Part shown: positions 17,544 through 26,346 of the stretch, in pieces | Position numbering within the stretch: the stretch's first letter is position 1 | Layout: each line of letters opens with the position of its first letter | Assembly: GCA_039816955.1 (NCBI GenBank) | Contig: JBCBWU010000005.1 | Span: 1 to 64,000, forward strand | Direction: 5' to 3' | Source of the DNA: Lewinella sp039816955 | GTDB lineage: Bacteria > Bacteroidota > Bacteroidia > Chitinophagales > Saprospiraceae | Length of the DNA: 64,000 nucleotides | Notes under the pieces: generated by a model | What the model was told of the DNA's origin: nothing | Databases searched by the model: none | The model's input: only the letters and a program-made list of their open reading frames with translations | Made by a program: the position numbers and the translations under genes

Positions 17544-18848
17544 ATGCTACACATTCGCTTTGCCATTACTCTCCAACTTTTCTTATTCATCAGTGGTGCC
17601 ATGCTTTTGCAAGCACAAAGCACCTACATGTTCACCAATAATACCTACGTAGATCATCTCCGCACGGTCAATTTTGGCCCTACTGGCTTCGAGCACCTCT
17701 TTCCCATGTTGGAACTCGGTGGCAGTCAAAGCTTGACATTGTCCTTTGATGATGTAGAAAGTGAGGTCAAAAACTACGTCTACACCATTATCCATTGCGA
17801 TCGCAATTGGGAGCCATCAGGCCTGGCCCCCTTAGAGTATATCGATGGCTTTGAGGAGGAAAATATCCAGAACTTTGACTTCTCTTTTCGCGCCTTACAG
17901 ACCTATACGCACTACGACTTGCAAATTCCCAACCGGAATATGGGGGTGACCAAGTCGGGCAACTACTTACTAGTGGTTTACGAAGACGAGGAGGAAAAAA
18001 CAGTAGTCATTACGCGACGCTTTATCGTGGTAGACCGCCAAATTGGGATTTCAGCGGAGATGGTTCGTCCGGTAGAAGTTAGGAAAATTCATACCCACCA
18101 AGAGATTGACTTTGATGTCAACTTCTTACGCCTGAACGTGCGCAACCCCATGCTGGAAATTAGCGCTACAGTCTTGCAAAACCAGCGTTGGGACAATGGT
18201 ATTTATGGCCTATCGCCGAAATTCCTAAACGCCGATAAAGCCATTTTCGACTATCAAGGCGAAGTGGTATTCCCCGGCGGCTCAGAATTTAGATTAATCG
18301 ACTTACGGAGCTTACGCATTCCACACCGGGATGTAATTTTCATTGATGTCAACATGGATAATCAGATGGAAGCAGAGCTAGCTCCGATTGCTAGCAGAAG
18401 TAAAGCACCACACCTTTCTTTTATTGACTTCAATGGACGGTACGTCATCGAAAACCAAGACAATTCACCAGCGGAAGTAGCTAGTGATTATGTCTACACG
18501 ATGGTCACTTACAAGGTAGATCAGCCCTATATGGATGATCACGTCTACTTATTTGGTGATATTACCGAGTGGCAAGTAAAGGATGAGTATCAGTTGCGGT
18601 ACAACCCTGCGATTTCTGCCTATGTGGGTCGTTTTCCATTGAAGCAAGGTTACTACAACTACTATTTGGCCACTTCGCCTTCGGATGCCGACCCCAAGGC
18701 CCCGCGGGTACCCAGCCTCCTCAAAACGGAAGGTAGTCATGCCGATACTGAGAATGATTATTACATCCTGCTCTACTACCGGCCTTTTGGCACCCGCTAC
18801 GACCAAATTGTGGGGTATATCCAAGTCAATACTTTACAGACTCGTTAA
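17544..18848 (+). CDS. Type IX secretion system plug protein (DUF5103)
   Basis: 434 residues with a signal peptide (about 1-25). The body matches DUF5103, now known as the plug that closes the periplasmic side of the SprA (Sov) translocon of the type IX secretion system. Recognisable parts are FPMLELGGSQSLTLSFDD, YTIIHCDRNWEPSGL, and near the C-terminus VYLFGDITEWQ and YYNYYLAT. The gene supports an active T9SS, which agrees with the sorting domain of the CotH protein at 40772. Convergent with the DUF4349 gene. Confidence 0.85.
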   Translation: MLHIRFAITLQLFLFISGAMLLQAQSTYMFTNNTYVDHLRTVNFGPTGFEHLFPMLELGGSQSLTLSFDDVESEVKNYVYTIIHCDRNWEPSGLAPLEYIDGFEEENIQNFDFSFRALQTYTHYDLQIPNRNMGVTKSGNYLLVVYEDEEEKTVVITRRFIVVDRQIGISAEMVRPVEVRKIHTHQEIDFDVNFLRLNVRNPMLEISATVLQNQRWDNGIYGLSPKFLNADKAIFDYQGEVVFPGGSEFRLIDLRSLRIPHRDVIFIDVNMDNQMEAELAPIASRSKAPHLSFIDFNGRYVIENQDNSPAEVASDYVYTMVTYKVDQPYMDDHVYLFGDITEWQVKDEYQLRYNPAISAYVGRFPLKQGYYNYYLATSPSDADPKAPRVPSLLKTEGSHADTENDYYILLYYRPFGTRYDQIVGYIQVNTLQTR

Positions 18849-18857
18849 ACTATGCGC

Positions 18858-19709
18858 TTACCAAATACTTTTTCTACGTAAGTAGAACCAAAGTGAGAGT
18901 AAGACCAGCGGCCATACACTAAACAAGCCAAGCAAGAGTTCTTTACCCACGGCTACACTGTAGGATAAACGGTCTACTGCCTGGCCCCGAAATTCTTGCC
19001 AGTCGCTTACTTCTACCTGGGCTACCACCACTTCTACTTTTTCGTATAACTCCAGGGTGATGGTACTCATAACTGCTCGCTGGGAGAGATAGCGCAGGCG
19101 CCCTTCTTTGGCTTCAATCTCTTCCTGAATTTGTAGGAGCTGTTTTTCCGTCTGCAAAATTTCGTCTATCGTCTTAGCCCTTCCGCGCAGAATAGCTTCG
19201 TAGCGGTCACGGACCACCTTTTTAGTGTCCAACCGATTTTGAATATCAACATATTCTTCGGTTACATCCTGGGTATTGATATCCTGTGAATCGATCACCT
19301 TCCCAAGTTTCATCAAGGTATCCAACGTCCAGCCAAAATGTTGGGCGGGTACACGTAGCGTTAGCGTGGCCTCCCGTTGTTCAGCAGCGTTGCGCCAGGT
19401 GAGATTTGCAATGTAGCCCTGCCTTTGGGTTAGCAAGTACTCCACTTGGTCAATTTCACTTTCTATATCCTCTACCTCCATGCGGCAGTTGGCAGTGCGG
19501 ATCAATACCGGTTCTACCATCTCTGGTTCGTCCAATAAAATGGAAGATGCTGCTGGTTCTGGTACTTCTTGCGCTAGCACTTGTTGATGAGTTGAGCTAC
19601 CAGTAGTCGTGTCTGAATTTTGGGGATACGGGGATGGCTCACCGGCTTCACAGGCGAAAAAGAGCAGTTGACTAGCTAACAATACGAAGAGAATGTATCT
19701 GGTGTACAT
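18858..19709 (-). CDS. DUF4349 lipoprotein
   Basis: 283 residues. Lipobox LLFFAC (Cys20), a low-complexity Ser/Thr/Glu linker, then the DUF4349 region with MEVEDIESEIDQVEYLL, ATLTLRVPAQHF and a coiled coil (DEILQTEKQLLQIQEEIEAK, about 185-205), ending with a TM helix (about 255-275) and a basic tail. Lipid anchor at one end and TM helix at the other suggests it is held between membrane leaflets or across the periplasmic face. Function unknown. Confidence 0.8.
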   Translation of the reverse strand: MYTRYILFVLLASQLLFFACEAGEPSPYPQNSDTTTGSSTHQQVLAQEVPEPAASSILLDEPEMVEPVLIRTANCRMEVEDIESEIDQVEYLLTQRQGYIANLTWRNAAEQREATLTLRVPAQHFGWTLDTLMKLGKVIDSQDINTQDVTEEYVDIQNRLDTKKVVRDRYEAILRGRAKTIDEILQTEKQLLQIQEEIEAKEGRLRYLSQRAVMSTITLELYEKVEVVVAQVEVSDWQEFRGQAVDRLSYSVAVGKELLLGLFSVWPLVLLSLWFYLRRKSIW

Positions 19710-19807
19710 GGTGTAATGAGATTTAGTTATTGAGCTAGATGCAATTTGGCCAGCCTTTTCATGCGTTCGTTTGTTAATAAGATGTCAAACCCTTCTGCAC
19801 CTTTTTT

Positions 19808-19815
19808 TACCTTTG
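19808..19815 (+). promoter_or_regulatory. -7 box (TACCTTTG) upstream of fumC
   Basis: Matches TAnnTTTG; predicted start near 19822, about 30 bases before the fumC ATG. -33 region unclear. Confidence 0.45.
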
Positions 19816-19852
19816 CGCAGAATTTTTGAAACCAATAAGACTCGTTCAAATT

Positions 19853-21244
19853 ATGCAGTACCGCACCGAACACGATAGCATAGGCCCCGTTGAAGTACCC
19901 GCTGATAAGTACTGGGCGGCGCAGACGCAACGCTCTATCCAAAACTTTAAGATTGGTGGCCAAAAAATGCCCATTGAAGTCATCCGAGCTTTCGCGATTT
20001 TAAAAAAAGCCGCTGCTCAGACCAATCAGGACTTGGGCGTATTAGCTGCGGAGAAGGCAGATCTCATTGGCAAAGTCTGCGATGAAATTCTTGCCGGTGA
20101 CCTGGATGATCAATTCCCGCTTGTCGTATGGCAAACCGGTTCTGGTACGCAGAGCAATATGAACGTCAATGAAGTAGTAGCCAACCGCGGACACGTGGTC
20201 CAAGGTGGTCAACTGACAGACAGTGAAAAGGCATTACACCCAAATGATGATGTCAATAAAAGTCAGAGCTCTAACGACACCTTCCCTACAGCCATGCACA
20301 TTGCGGCTTTCCAAATCTTGATGGAAGTGACCCTGCCGGGACTAAAGAAACTGCGCGATACGCTGGATGCTAAATCCAAAGCATTCAAGGATGTGGTAAA
20401 GATTGGTCGTACGCACTTTATGGATGCTACACCACTAACCCTGGGTCAGGAGTTTAGTGGGTACACCAGCCAGTTGGATCACGGCATTCGGGCCATCAAC
20501 AACAGCTTGGCACACCTGGCAGAATTAGCCTTGGGTGGCACTGCCGTAGGTACGGGCTTGAACACCCCAAAGGGTTACGCCGAGCTAGTAGCTAAAAAGA
20601 TTGCGGACCTGAGTGGTCTACCATTCGTTACAGCCGAGAATAAGTTTGAGGCCCTAGCCGCACACGACGCTATTGTGGAAGCACACGGTGCGCTGAAAAC
20701 GGTGGCGTGCTCCTTGATGAAGATCGGTAACGATATCCGGATGATTTCATCTGGACCACGTTCGGGCATTGGCGAAATCGTTATCCCAGCCAACGAACCT
20801 GGCTCTTCCATCATGCCAGGAAAGGTAAATCCTACCCAATCAGAGGCTTTGACAATGGCTATGGCCCAAGTAGTAGGTAATGATGTAGCCATCAACGTAG
20901 GTGGCATGACGGGTCACTTTGAGCTAAATGTGTTCAAACCCATGATGATCTATAACTTCCTTATGTCAGCAAGATTGATTGGGGAGGCTGCTGTGAGCTT
21001 CAATGACAATTGTGCCGCGGGGATTGAGCCTAATAACAAGCGTATTCAAGAACACTTGAATAACAGCTTAATGTTGGTGACCGCTTTGAACACCAAGATT
21101 GGTTATGACAAGGCCGCGAAGATCGCCAAGAAAGCTTACGCAGAAGATACGACGCTCAAAGTAGCAGCCATTGAGTTGGGCTACCTCACCGCTGAGCAAT
21201 TTGACGAGTGGGTACGTCCGGAAGATATGATTGGGAGCTTGTAG
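19853..21244 (+). CDS. fumC: Fumarate hydratase class II
   Basis: 463 residues, cytosolic tetrameric enzyme converting fumarate to malate in the TCA cycle. It has the superfamily signature GSSIMPGKVNP, the active-site segments TGSGTQSNMNVNEV and KIGRTHFMDATPLTLGQE, and HPNDDVNKSQSSND. Start is ATG 19853 (MQYRTEHD), preceded by a -7 box; an upstream TTG adds nine non-conserved residues. Length is normal for class II (about 460). A very strong palindrome follows 10 bases after the stop. Confidence 0.97.
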   Translation: MQYRTEHDSIGPVEVPADKYWAAQTQRSIQNFKIGGQKMPIEVIRAFAILKKAAAQTNQDLGVLAAEKADLIGKVCDEILAGDLDDQFPLVVWQTGSGTQSNMNVNEVVANRGHVVQGGQLTDSEKALHPNDDVNKSQSSNDTFPTAMHIAAFQILMEVTLPGLKKLRDTLDAKSKAFKDVVKIGRTHFMDATPLTLGQEFSGYTSQLDHGIRAINNSLAHLAELALGGTAVGTGLNTPKGYAELVAKKIADLSGLPFVTAENKFEALAAHDAIVEAHGALKTVACSLMKIGNDIRMISSGPRSGIGEIVIPANEPGSSIMPGKVNPTQSEALTMAMAQVVGNDVAINVGGMTGHFELNVFKPMMIYNFLMSARLIGEAAVSFNDNCAAGIEPNNKRIQEHLNNSLMLVTALNTKIGYDKAAKIAKKAYAEDTTLKVAAIELGYLTAEQFDEWVRPEDMIGSL

Positions 21245-21254
21245 GCAAGCTCTC

Positions 21255-21311
21255 TTGCGACGTCGGGAGACGTCGCTCAGCCCGTTTGTGCGACGTCTCC
21301 CGACGTCGCAA
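21255..21311. terminator. 22-bp perfect palindrome after fumC
   Basis: Arms 21255-21276 and 21290-21311 are perfectly complementary over 22 bp (beginning TTGCGACGTCGGG), with a 13-base loop. Inside, GACGTC recurs four times, so each arm also folds on itself. It lies between convergent fumC and the ATP-grasp gene and probably terminates both; it may also be a REP-like repeat. Confidence 0.7.
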
Positions 21312-21327
21312 TAAAACGCCAAGCGCG

Positions 21328-22530
21328 CTAGTCAGTCGGCTTGTCCGGCGCTGGCGCACTAGCGTGGAATTCATTGAAGACCCGTTCGGCGTACTGGTCC
21401 AATAATTCAGTCACCCGATCACGATCGGTAGACTTAACGATGAAGCCAACGTGGTGAGGCTTATCGATACGCCAAACAATTTCAGGATCCTGGAAACCAC
21501 TCGTATCGGGATTCTCAAAACGAGCCAAAGAAATGAGGATGCCTGCGTGTTCTTTACGAACCGTAGGCAACTCATAGGCTTCTTCCCGGGCAACCGCTGA
21601 TTCTAGGCGAGCCCACTCCGCCCAAAGGTTAATGCCCGATGCGTATTCCACCATTTCAGCCAAGTGCGCACCACCTACACGGGAAGAGGTTTCCAAGAAA
21701 TAAAAGTGCCCATCGGCATGTGAGCGAATAAACTCAGTATGACTGGCGCTAAACTGCATCCCAAATGCTTTCATAACCTGATTCGTCAGATTGCGTAAAG
21801 CTTCATCTTCCACACCATTATAGGGTACCGTTTGAGAACGAAAAATACCACCACCGTGAGCTACTTCGAAAGGGGTATTGAGGTATTTGGCAGCTTGGCA
21901 GAACACCAATTCCCCATCTTGCGAGATGACGTCCACATGGTACACATCACCGGGCAGGAACTGTTCTACCAAATACTGCGGCCGCTTTTCCTCAAGGGCG
22001 TGAATGGCTACCCACAGGTCATCAATATTATGAACCTTCTGAATGCCTGTAGCACTGGCCTCAGCGCGCGGTTTCACCACCCAGGGTGGAGCAACTGTAT
22101 TCGCAAAGTGGTTGATCTCATCATTATTAAATAGCCCAGTGAAGGGTGGCACCGGAATGCCGGCCTCCTGGGCTTTCATCCTCATCGCCAGTTTATCTCT
22201 AAAATAGCGCGCAGTCGTTTGCCCCATGCCTGGGATACGGAACTCTTCGCGCAAGTATGCGGCCTTCTCTACGTCAAAGTCATCCAGCGCTACAATGCGG
22301 TCAACCTTTTTCTCCCGCAACAACCAGGCTACCCCTTTGCGCATTTCTTCAAAATTAGCGGGGGTATTCTCATCGTCCTCCAAATAGAAAGTATCCGTCA
22401 GGGAAGACCAGGGCCAGGGTTTTGTTTCCAACGATTTTTTAGTGAGTAGGTACACATCGTTTCCCGCCGCGGCACAGGCTTCCAGAAAGGCTGTTCCTTT
22501 GAAATAAAAAGAGATACACAAAAATGTCAT
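21328..22530 (-). CDS. ATP-grasp domain ligase
   Basis: 400 residues. After an N-terminal pre-ATP-grasp fold with DVYLLTKKSLETKPWPW and KVDRIVALDDFDVE, the ATP-grasp core shows RDKLAMRMKAQEAGIPVPPF, PWVVKPRAEASATGIQKV (ATP-binding lysine), YLVEQFLPGDVYHVDV, and the metal-binding FLETSSRVGG. It likely forms a carboxylate-amine or similar bond; the substrate is not evident. Similar to carbamoyl-phosphate-synthase-L-like stand-alone ligases. No pathway partners adjacent; upstream genes are on the same strand but spaced by more than 120 bases. Confidence 0.8.
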   Translation of the reverse strand: MTFLCISFYFKGTAFLEACAAAGNDVYLLTKKSLETKPWPWSSLTDTFYLEDDENTPANFEEMRKGVAWLLREKKVDRIVALDDFDVEKAAYLREEFRIPGMGQTTARYFRDKLAMRMKAQEAGIPVPPFTGLFNNDEINHFANTVAPPWVVKPRAEASATGIQKVHNIDDLWVAIHALEEKRPQYLVEQFLPGDVYHVDVISQDGELVFCQAAKYLNTPFEVAHGGGIFRSQTVPYNGVEDEALRNLTNQVMKAFGMQFSASHTEFIRSHADGHFYFLETSSRVGGAHLAEMVEYASGINLWAEWARLESAVAREEAYELPTVRKEHAGILISLARFENPDTSGFQDPEIVWRIDKPHHVGFIVKSTDRDRVTELLDQYAERVFNEFHASAPAPDKPTD

Positions 22531-22653
22531 AGCACCATGGGTTATTCAGGGGGAAGATAAGGTGTATTACGGTGAAAACCGCCTTGAAGACCACGAACTT
22601 AAAGCATACCTATATTTTTTTGGGCGATTAATTGAACCGGGCCTCAGCTAGCG

Positions 22654-24030
22654 TCACTCCCCTATCTTTTCCAGCAGACCATCTAGCACTTCATCATCTT
22701 CATCCAGCAGGTAATCTTTGATGAAGATATCGGGCATTACTCCTTCCATTTCCCTGTTGCCATTCACTCGCACGATATACCCTTTAGAGATATTAACCGC
22801 TATCTCCGTATTGAGTAAGGTGTATTGAAAAATAGAAGCGTAAAGCGATGGGCATTCGCCAGTCTCTTCCCCAACAATAGTCGCAAAGTCATAGTCTTGC
22901 ATCTGGGCAGCCATTAGTGCTGACTGGGAGTGGGATTGTCGGTTGACCAATACATACACGCTACCCGTGAATCGTTTCTTTAGTGCTTGTGGTTTGTATT
23001 CCCCAAACTCGTATTCGTACAACTCACCGTTTTCGCGCTTCAGGACTTCCTGCCAAAAGACATCCGTAGTATCGTACCGCTTTACGTACTCTTTCAGAAT
23101 CGCGCTGGTTTTGAAGCTATAGCTCTCGTGCCACCTGAAGGGTTGATTGGCAATATAAGACACTACGTAATCGCTGAATGAATCATCACCACCACCATTA
23201 TTCCGAAGGTCAATAATTAGGTTTTCACTTCCTTTTTCTACAATCCTCAAAAAGGCGGAGTCAATAAAGTACTGGTATTGTTGCTCATCTCCCGAGAGAT
23301 TTCCCGGATTCAAATAAGCCGTATTCTCATAGAATCGCAAATCCATCCTGGCGTTTAGCACCTCGGATCGTTTCATTTCGTAACCCTCAATCAAATTAAT
23401 CGCTGGCAGAGCGTACGTTCTCACTGAGTCTCCATCAAGTATTTCTACTTCAAATTCATCCTGCCTACCAAAAGCAAGCCAATAGTACCGGGGAAAGGAA
23501 TACAACTCAATTTTCGCTTGCTTGAAATAGGGGCGTTCCGCTGATATCTGGGGGTAAATATGTTCTAGGATCTCCGCCATTGACTTACCATTAATGCCTA
23601 TGACCTCCATCCCAAGTCGAATACTATCATTACCCGACCAATTTTTTCTTACCACCGGCCGATCAGATTCAAAAGCAATTTCTAGGGGAAAGAGCGTCCC
23701 CCCGGAAGTAGCATATTCGCGATAGGCTGGAATCGGAAAATCGATGCTGGTATGACCAATATTGGCTACTGCAACGAAGCGTTGAAAAGTTTTAGTGATC
23801 TCCAATAAGGTTAGCGAGTCTTTCCCGATCGAACGCAAGGCTTCTTGATAAGCTGCAGCAAACTCCTCCTCACTAGTATAAGCGTAGAGGTCATAGTTGG
23901 CCTCTTGAAGAGAGGTGTAGAGCTGATCTAGATCTTCAGCTATTGCCTCTTTTGAAAACCTTAGGTTGGATTGTCCAAAGGAATAGAGCGCAAAAAAAAC
24001 GAGAATAACCATTGATACTTTTCCCTTCAT
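22654..24030 (-). CDS. S41 family peptidase
   Basis: 458 residues with a signal peptide (about 1-19), so exported. The PDZ-like middle has IRLGMEVIGINGKSM; the C-terminal tail-specific-protease core has NLIIDLRNNGGG and VYVLVNRQSHSQSALMAAQMQDY with the likely nucleophile Ser near 366-369, followed by VGEETGE and GVMPDIFI. S41 enzymes of this type cleave peptides in the periplasm; the substrate is unknown. Single gene. Confidence 0.85.
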   Translation of the reverse strand: MKGKVSMVILVFFALYSFGQSNLRFSKEAIAEDLDQLYTSLQEANYDLYAYTSEEEFAAAYQEALRSIGKDSLTLLEITKTFQRFVAVANIGHTSIDFPIPAYREYATSGGTLFPLEIAFESDRPVVRKNWSGNDSIRLGMEVIGINGKSMAEILEHIYPQISAERPYFKQAKIELYSFPRYYWLAFGRQDEFEVEILDGDSVRTYALPAINLIEGYEMKRSEVLNARMDLRFYENTAYLNPGNLSGDEQQYQYFIDSAFLRIVEKGSENLIIDLRNNGGGDDSFSDYVVSYIANQPFRWHESYSFKTSAILKEYVKRYDTTDVFWQEVLKRENGELYEYEFGEYKPQALKKRFTGSVYVLVNRQSHSQSALMAAQMQDYDFATIVGEETGECPSLYASIFQYTLLNTEIAVNISKGYIVRVNGNREMEGVMPDIFIKDYLLDEDDEVLDGLLEKIGE

Positions 24031-24167
24031 TGCTTGCTTAGCATTTTGTTTTTACTTCCTAAGCAAGCTGACGAACGAAGCGGTAAAAAGTTGCAGGAAC
24101 GGCAGAATTCAGCCTAATTAAGTAGGCCACTACCGTGAGCTAGGTACTATTTCTTGGAAGTTCAATA

Positions 24168-24803
24168 CTACCGTCTTTGCGCCATTAGCAAACCATCCCG
24201 CAATGGCAGAATGAGGTTGACAAAGCGCTCATCTGACAGGACACGTTTGTTGAATGCATCCAGCATTTGGGTATCCTGATCGCGTTCACCCGAAACGACC
24301 TTCCCGCTCCATAGGACATTATCGGCCAAAAGGAGGCCACCGGGGCGGATTCGATCGGCAACTAGGTCGAGATACTGATCGTATTCTCTTTTGTTAGCGT
24401 CCAGAAAAACCAGATCAAATTGGCCCTCAATGGTGGGAATAATGGCCTTGGCATCACCTTGGTGTAACTGCACTTTGTCTTTCAGCCCCGCTGCTTGGAG
24501 GTGCTTACGGATCAGGAAGACCGTCTCTGGATTTCCCTCAATCGTATGTAAGGTACCGGTGTCTACTAGCCCTTCGGCTAAACAGTGCGCACCGTAGCCG
24601 GTGAAAGTTCCTACCTCAAGAATCGACTGCGGTTGCATAAGTCGGCTGAGCATAGCCAGAAAACGACCCTGCAGTGGACCAGACAACATTTGCGGAGCTA
24701 AAGTTTTGAGATGCGTCTCTCGCTCTAGTTGATAGAGACTATCAGGAGGGGGAGTTGAATGAGCGGTGCAATACTCGTGTATGGCCTTGATCCATGCGTT
24801 CAT
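24168..24803 (-). CDS. Class I SAM-dependent O-methyltransferase
   Basis: 211 residues, matches the caffeoyl-CoA/catechol O-methyltransferase family (Methyltransf_3). SAM-binding motif ILEVGTFTGYGAHCLAEGL (about 61-79), acidic loop LHTIEGNPE, metal-binding DLVFLDANKREY (about 130-141) and LLADNVLWSGKV. Length is typical (about 210-220). The substrate is unknown. A -7 promoter box sits only four bases before the ATG, so the mRNA may be leaderless. Confidence 0.88.
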   Translation of the reverse strand: MNAWIKAIHEYCTAHSTPPPDSLYQLERETHLKTLAPQMLSGPLQGRFLAMLSRLMQPQSILEVGTFTGYGAHCLAEGLVDTGTLHTIEGNPETVFLIRKHLQAAGLKDKVQLHQGDAKAIIPTIEGQFDLVFLDANKREYDQYLDLVADRIRPGGLLLADNVLWSGKVVSGERDQDTQMLDAFNKRVLSDERFVNLILPLRDGLLMAQRR

Positions 24804-24807
24804 CGCG

Positions 24808-24815
24808 CAAAGATA
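24808..24815 (-). promoter_or_regulatory. -7 box (TATCTTTG) abutting the O-methyltransferase start
   Basis: On the minus strand TATCTTTG ends four bases upstream of the ATG at 24803. If used, transcription would begin at or next to the start codon. Confidence 0.5.
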
Positions 24816-25267
24816 GAATTTGCATCAAAATTGAATTCCAGTTCAGGAACAATGATGCATCTCAGAAATGCAGCTGGATACTATTGTGTATTGCGGAAAA
24901 AGCGAGTTATCCAGCGATAAATGAGCGTAATAATGATGATTGTTAACATGGCAAATCTCTCCTGAAAAAGCGTTTTTACGGCCTTTACCTTCGTTACTAG
25001 TCTTGAGACGTAATAGAAACGCCCAAGTAAGCAAATTGTTACCGCGAAAAAATGTTAAAATTGCATCCAAGTAAAATTCAATACCAAATTTTGCGCTTTA
25101 GCGTATTTGCAAAAAATATCATTGCTGACCATCTTGCCACCTCATGAAATAAATTATTCTGACCGTCAGTTAATGTAATACTACTGCTGTGAGCCACACT
25201 ACCACTAACACTATTTAGATTGGCTTTACTAATCAAGAAGCCACCATAAGCCTTTAACTACAGTAGG
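24816..25267. other. Intergenic region, no gene seen
   Basis: About 450 AT-rich bases between divergent genes. A 75-codon reading on the minus strand (25070-24843) needs a TTG start and has no family-like features. I see no strong hairpin or RNA structure. Confidence 0.5.
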
Positions 25268-26176
25268 ATGACCACTAACCAACTCATTTGCCTTTTCCTT
25301 CTTTTGCCATTTAGCTTACTAGCTCAATCAAGTACCAACTATTCTGGGCAGTACGACTGGGAGAACCCCAGTGCAAGCATGAGTATTTCTGATGAACTAA
25401 TGGAAATCTCAGGCCTAACCAATGTCCCCAATAGCCCTTACCTCTATGCGATTCAAGACGAATTGGGCACCATTTTCATGCTGGATAGACAGAGCGGGCG
25501 TACAGTCCAGCAGATCCCGTTCTGGAAAGAAGGTGACTACGAAGGCGTAGAATGGGCCAATGGAAATGTATACGTGGTCAAAAGCTCGGGGACAATTTAC
25601 GAGGTGGTGAGTGTTGGGACCGTACATCAATCCGTATTGAAATTCAATGGTTTCTTGGGCAGTGATAATGATATTGAGGGATTTGCCTACGATGCCAAAA
25701 ATCAGCAACTCTTATTAGCGTGTAAAGCGGAGCCGGGTGAAGAGATTGACCCTAACCGCTTCAAAGCCATCTATAGTTTTGACTTAAGAACAAAAGTTTT
25801 CTCCGAAGAGCCTTTGATACTTCTGGATCGCCAAGCCTTTGATGCTTATCTACGTCAGTGCACGCCCGGTCCTAATCACACCAAATTGTGCGATATTTTC
25901 GACCCTGAGAAGGAAGACTTCGATCTGAATCCTACTGCACTGGCTATCCACCCCATTACCGGACATTTTTATCTCACTTCCTCCAAAGGAAACCTACTAT
26001 TGATCATTGATCGTAGTGGCAACATTCTGCACATTCACAAACTGCCAAAGAACCTTCATCGTCAACCAGAGGGGCTTTGTTTTGATGAGCAGGGCAATCT
26101 GTACATTTCCAACGAACAAAAAAAGGACTCACCGGCAGTCATCCACTACTACACTTACAACCCAAATCGGCGTTAA
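25268..26176 (+). CDS. SdiA-regulated-domain protein (secreted beta-propeller-like)
   Basis: 302 residues with a signal peptide (about 1-20). The repeated strand pattern ISGLTNVPNSPYLYAIQDELGTIF, YEGVEWANGNVYVVKSSGTIYEV, DIEGFAYD and RQPEGLCFDEQGNLYISNE is that of the SdiA-regulated family (NHL-like propeller). Likely periplasmic, possibly a phosphodiesterase-like or binding protein; activity unproven. Monocistronic by position. Confidence 0.8.
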   Translation: MTTNQLICLFLLLPFSLLAQSSTNYSGQYDWENPSASMSISDELMEISGLTNVPNSPYLYAIQDELGTIFMLDRQSGRTVQQIPFWKEGDYEGVEWANGNVYVVKSSGTIYEVVSVGTVHQSVLKFNGFLGSDNDIEGFAYDAKNQQLLLACKAEPGEEIDPNRFKAIYSFDLRTKVFSEEPLILLDRQAFDAYLRQCTPGPNHTKLCDIFDPEKEDFDLNPTALAIHPITGHFYLTSSKGNLLLIIDRSGNILHIHKLPKNLHRQPEGLCFDEQGNLYISNEQKKDSPAVIHYYTYNPNRR

Positions 26177-26346
26177 AAGTGTTATTAACACAGTTGAGTA
26201 GCCAATACGCGGCCCTGAGCTTGCTGTAACACCAAATTTGTCAAGGCAAATTTTGTTTTGTCAGGCAAAGAATGCAAGTTTGCGGTAGCAGAAAATTGGG
26301 TGCTCTAATGCCCCATAAACCACACAACGCCACAGCATAACTGCTC

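Noticed and set aside
24843..25070. 75-residue minus-strand ORF upstream of the O-methyltransferase
   Set aside because: Needs a TTG start, no family features or hydrophobic pattern, and lies in an AT-rich divergent promoter region.
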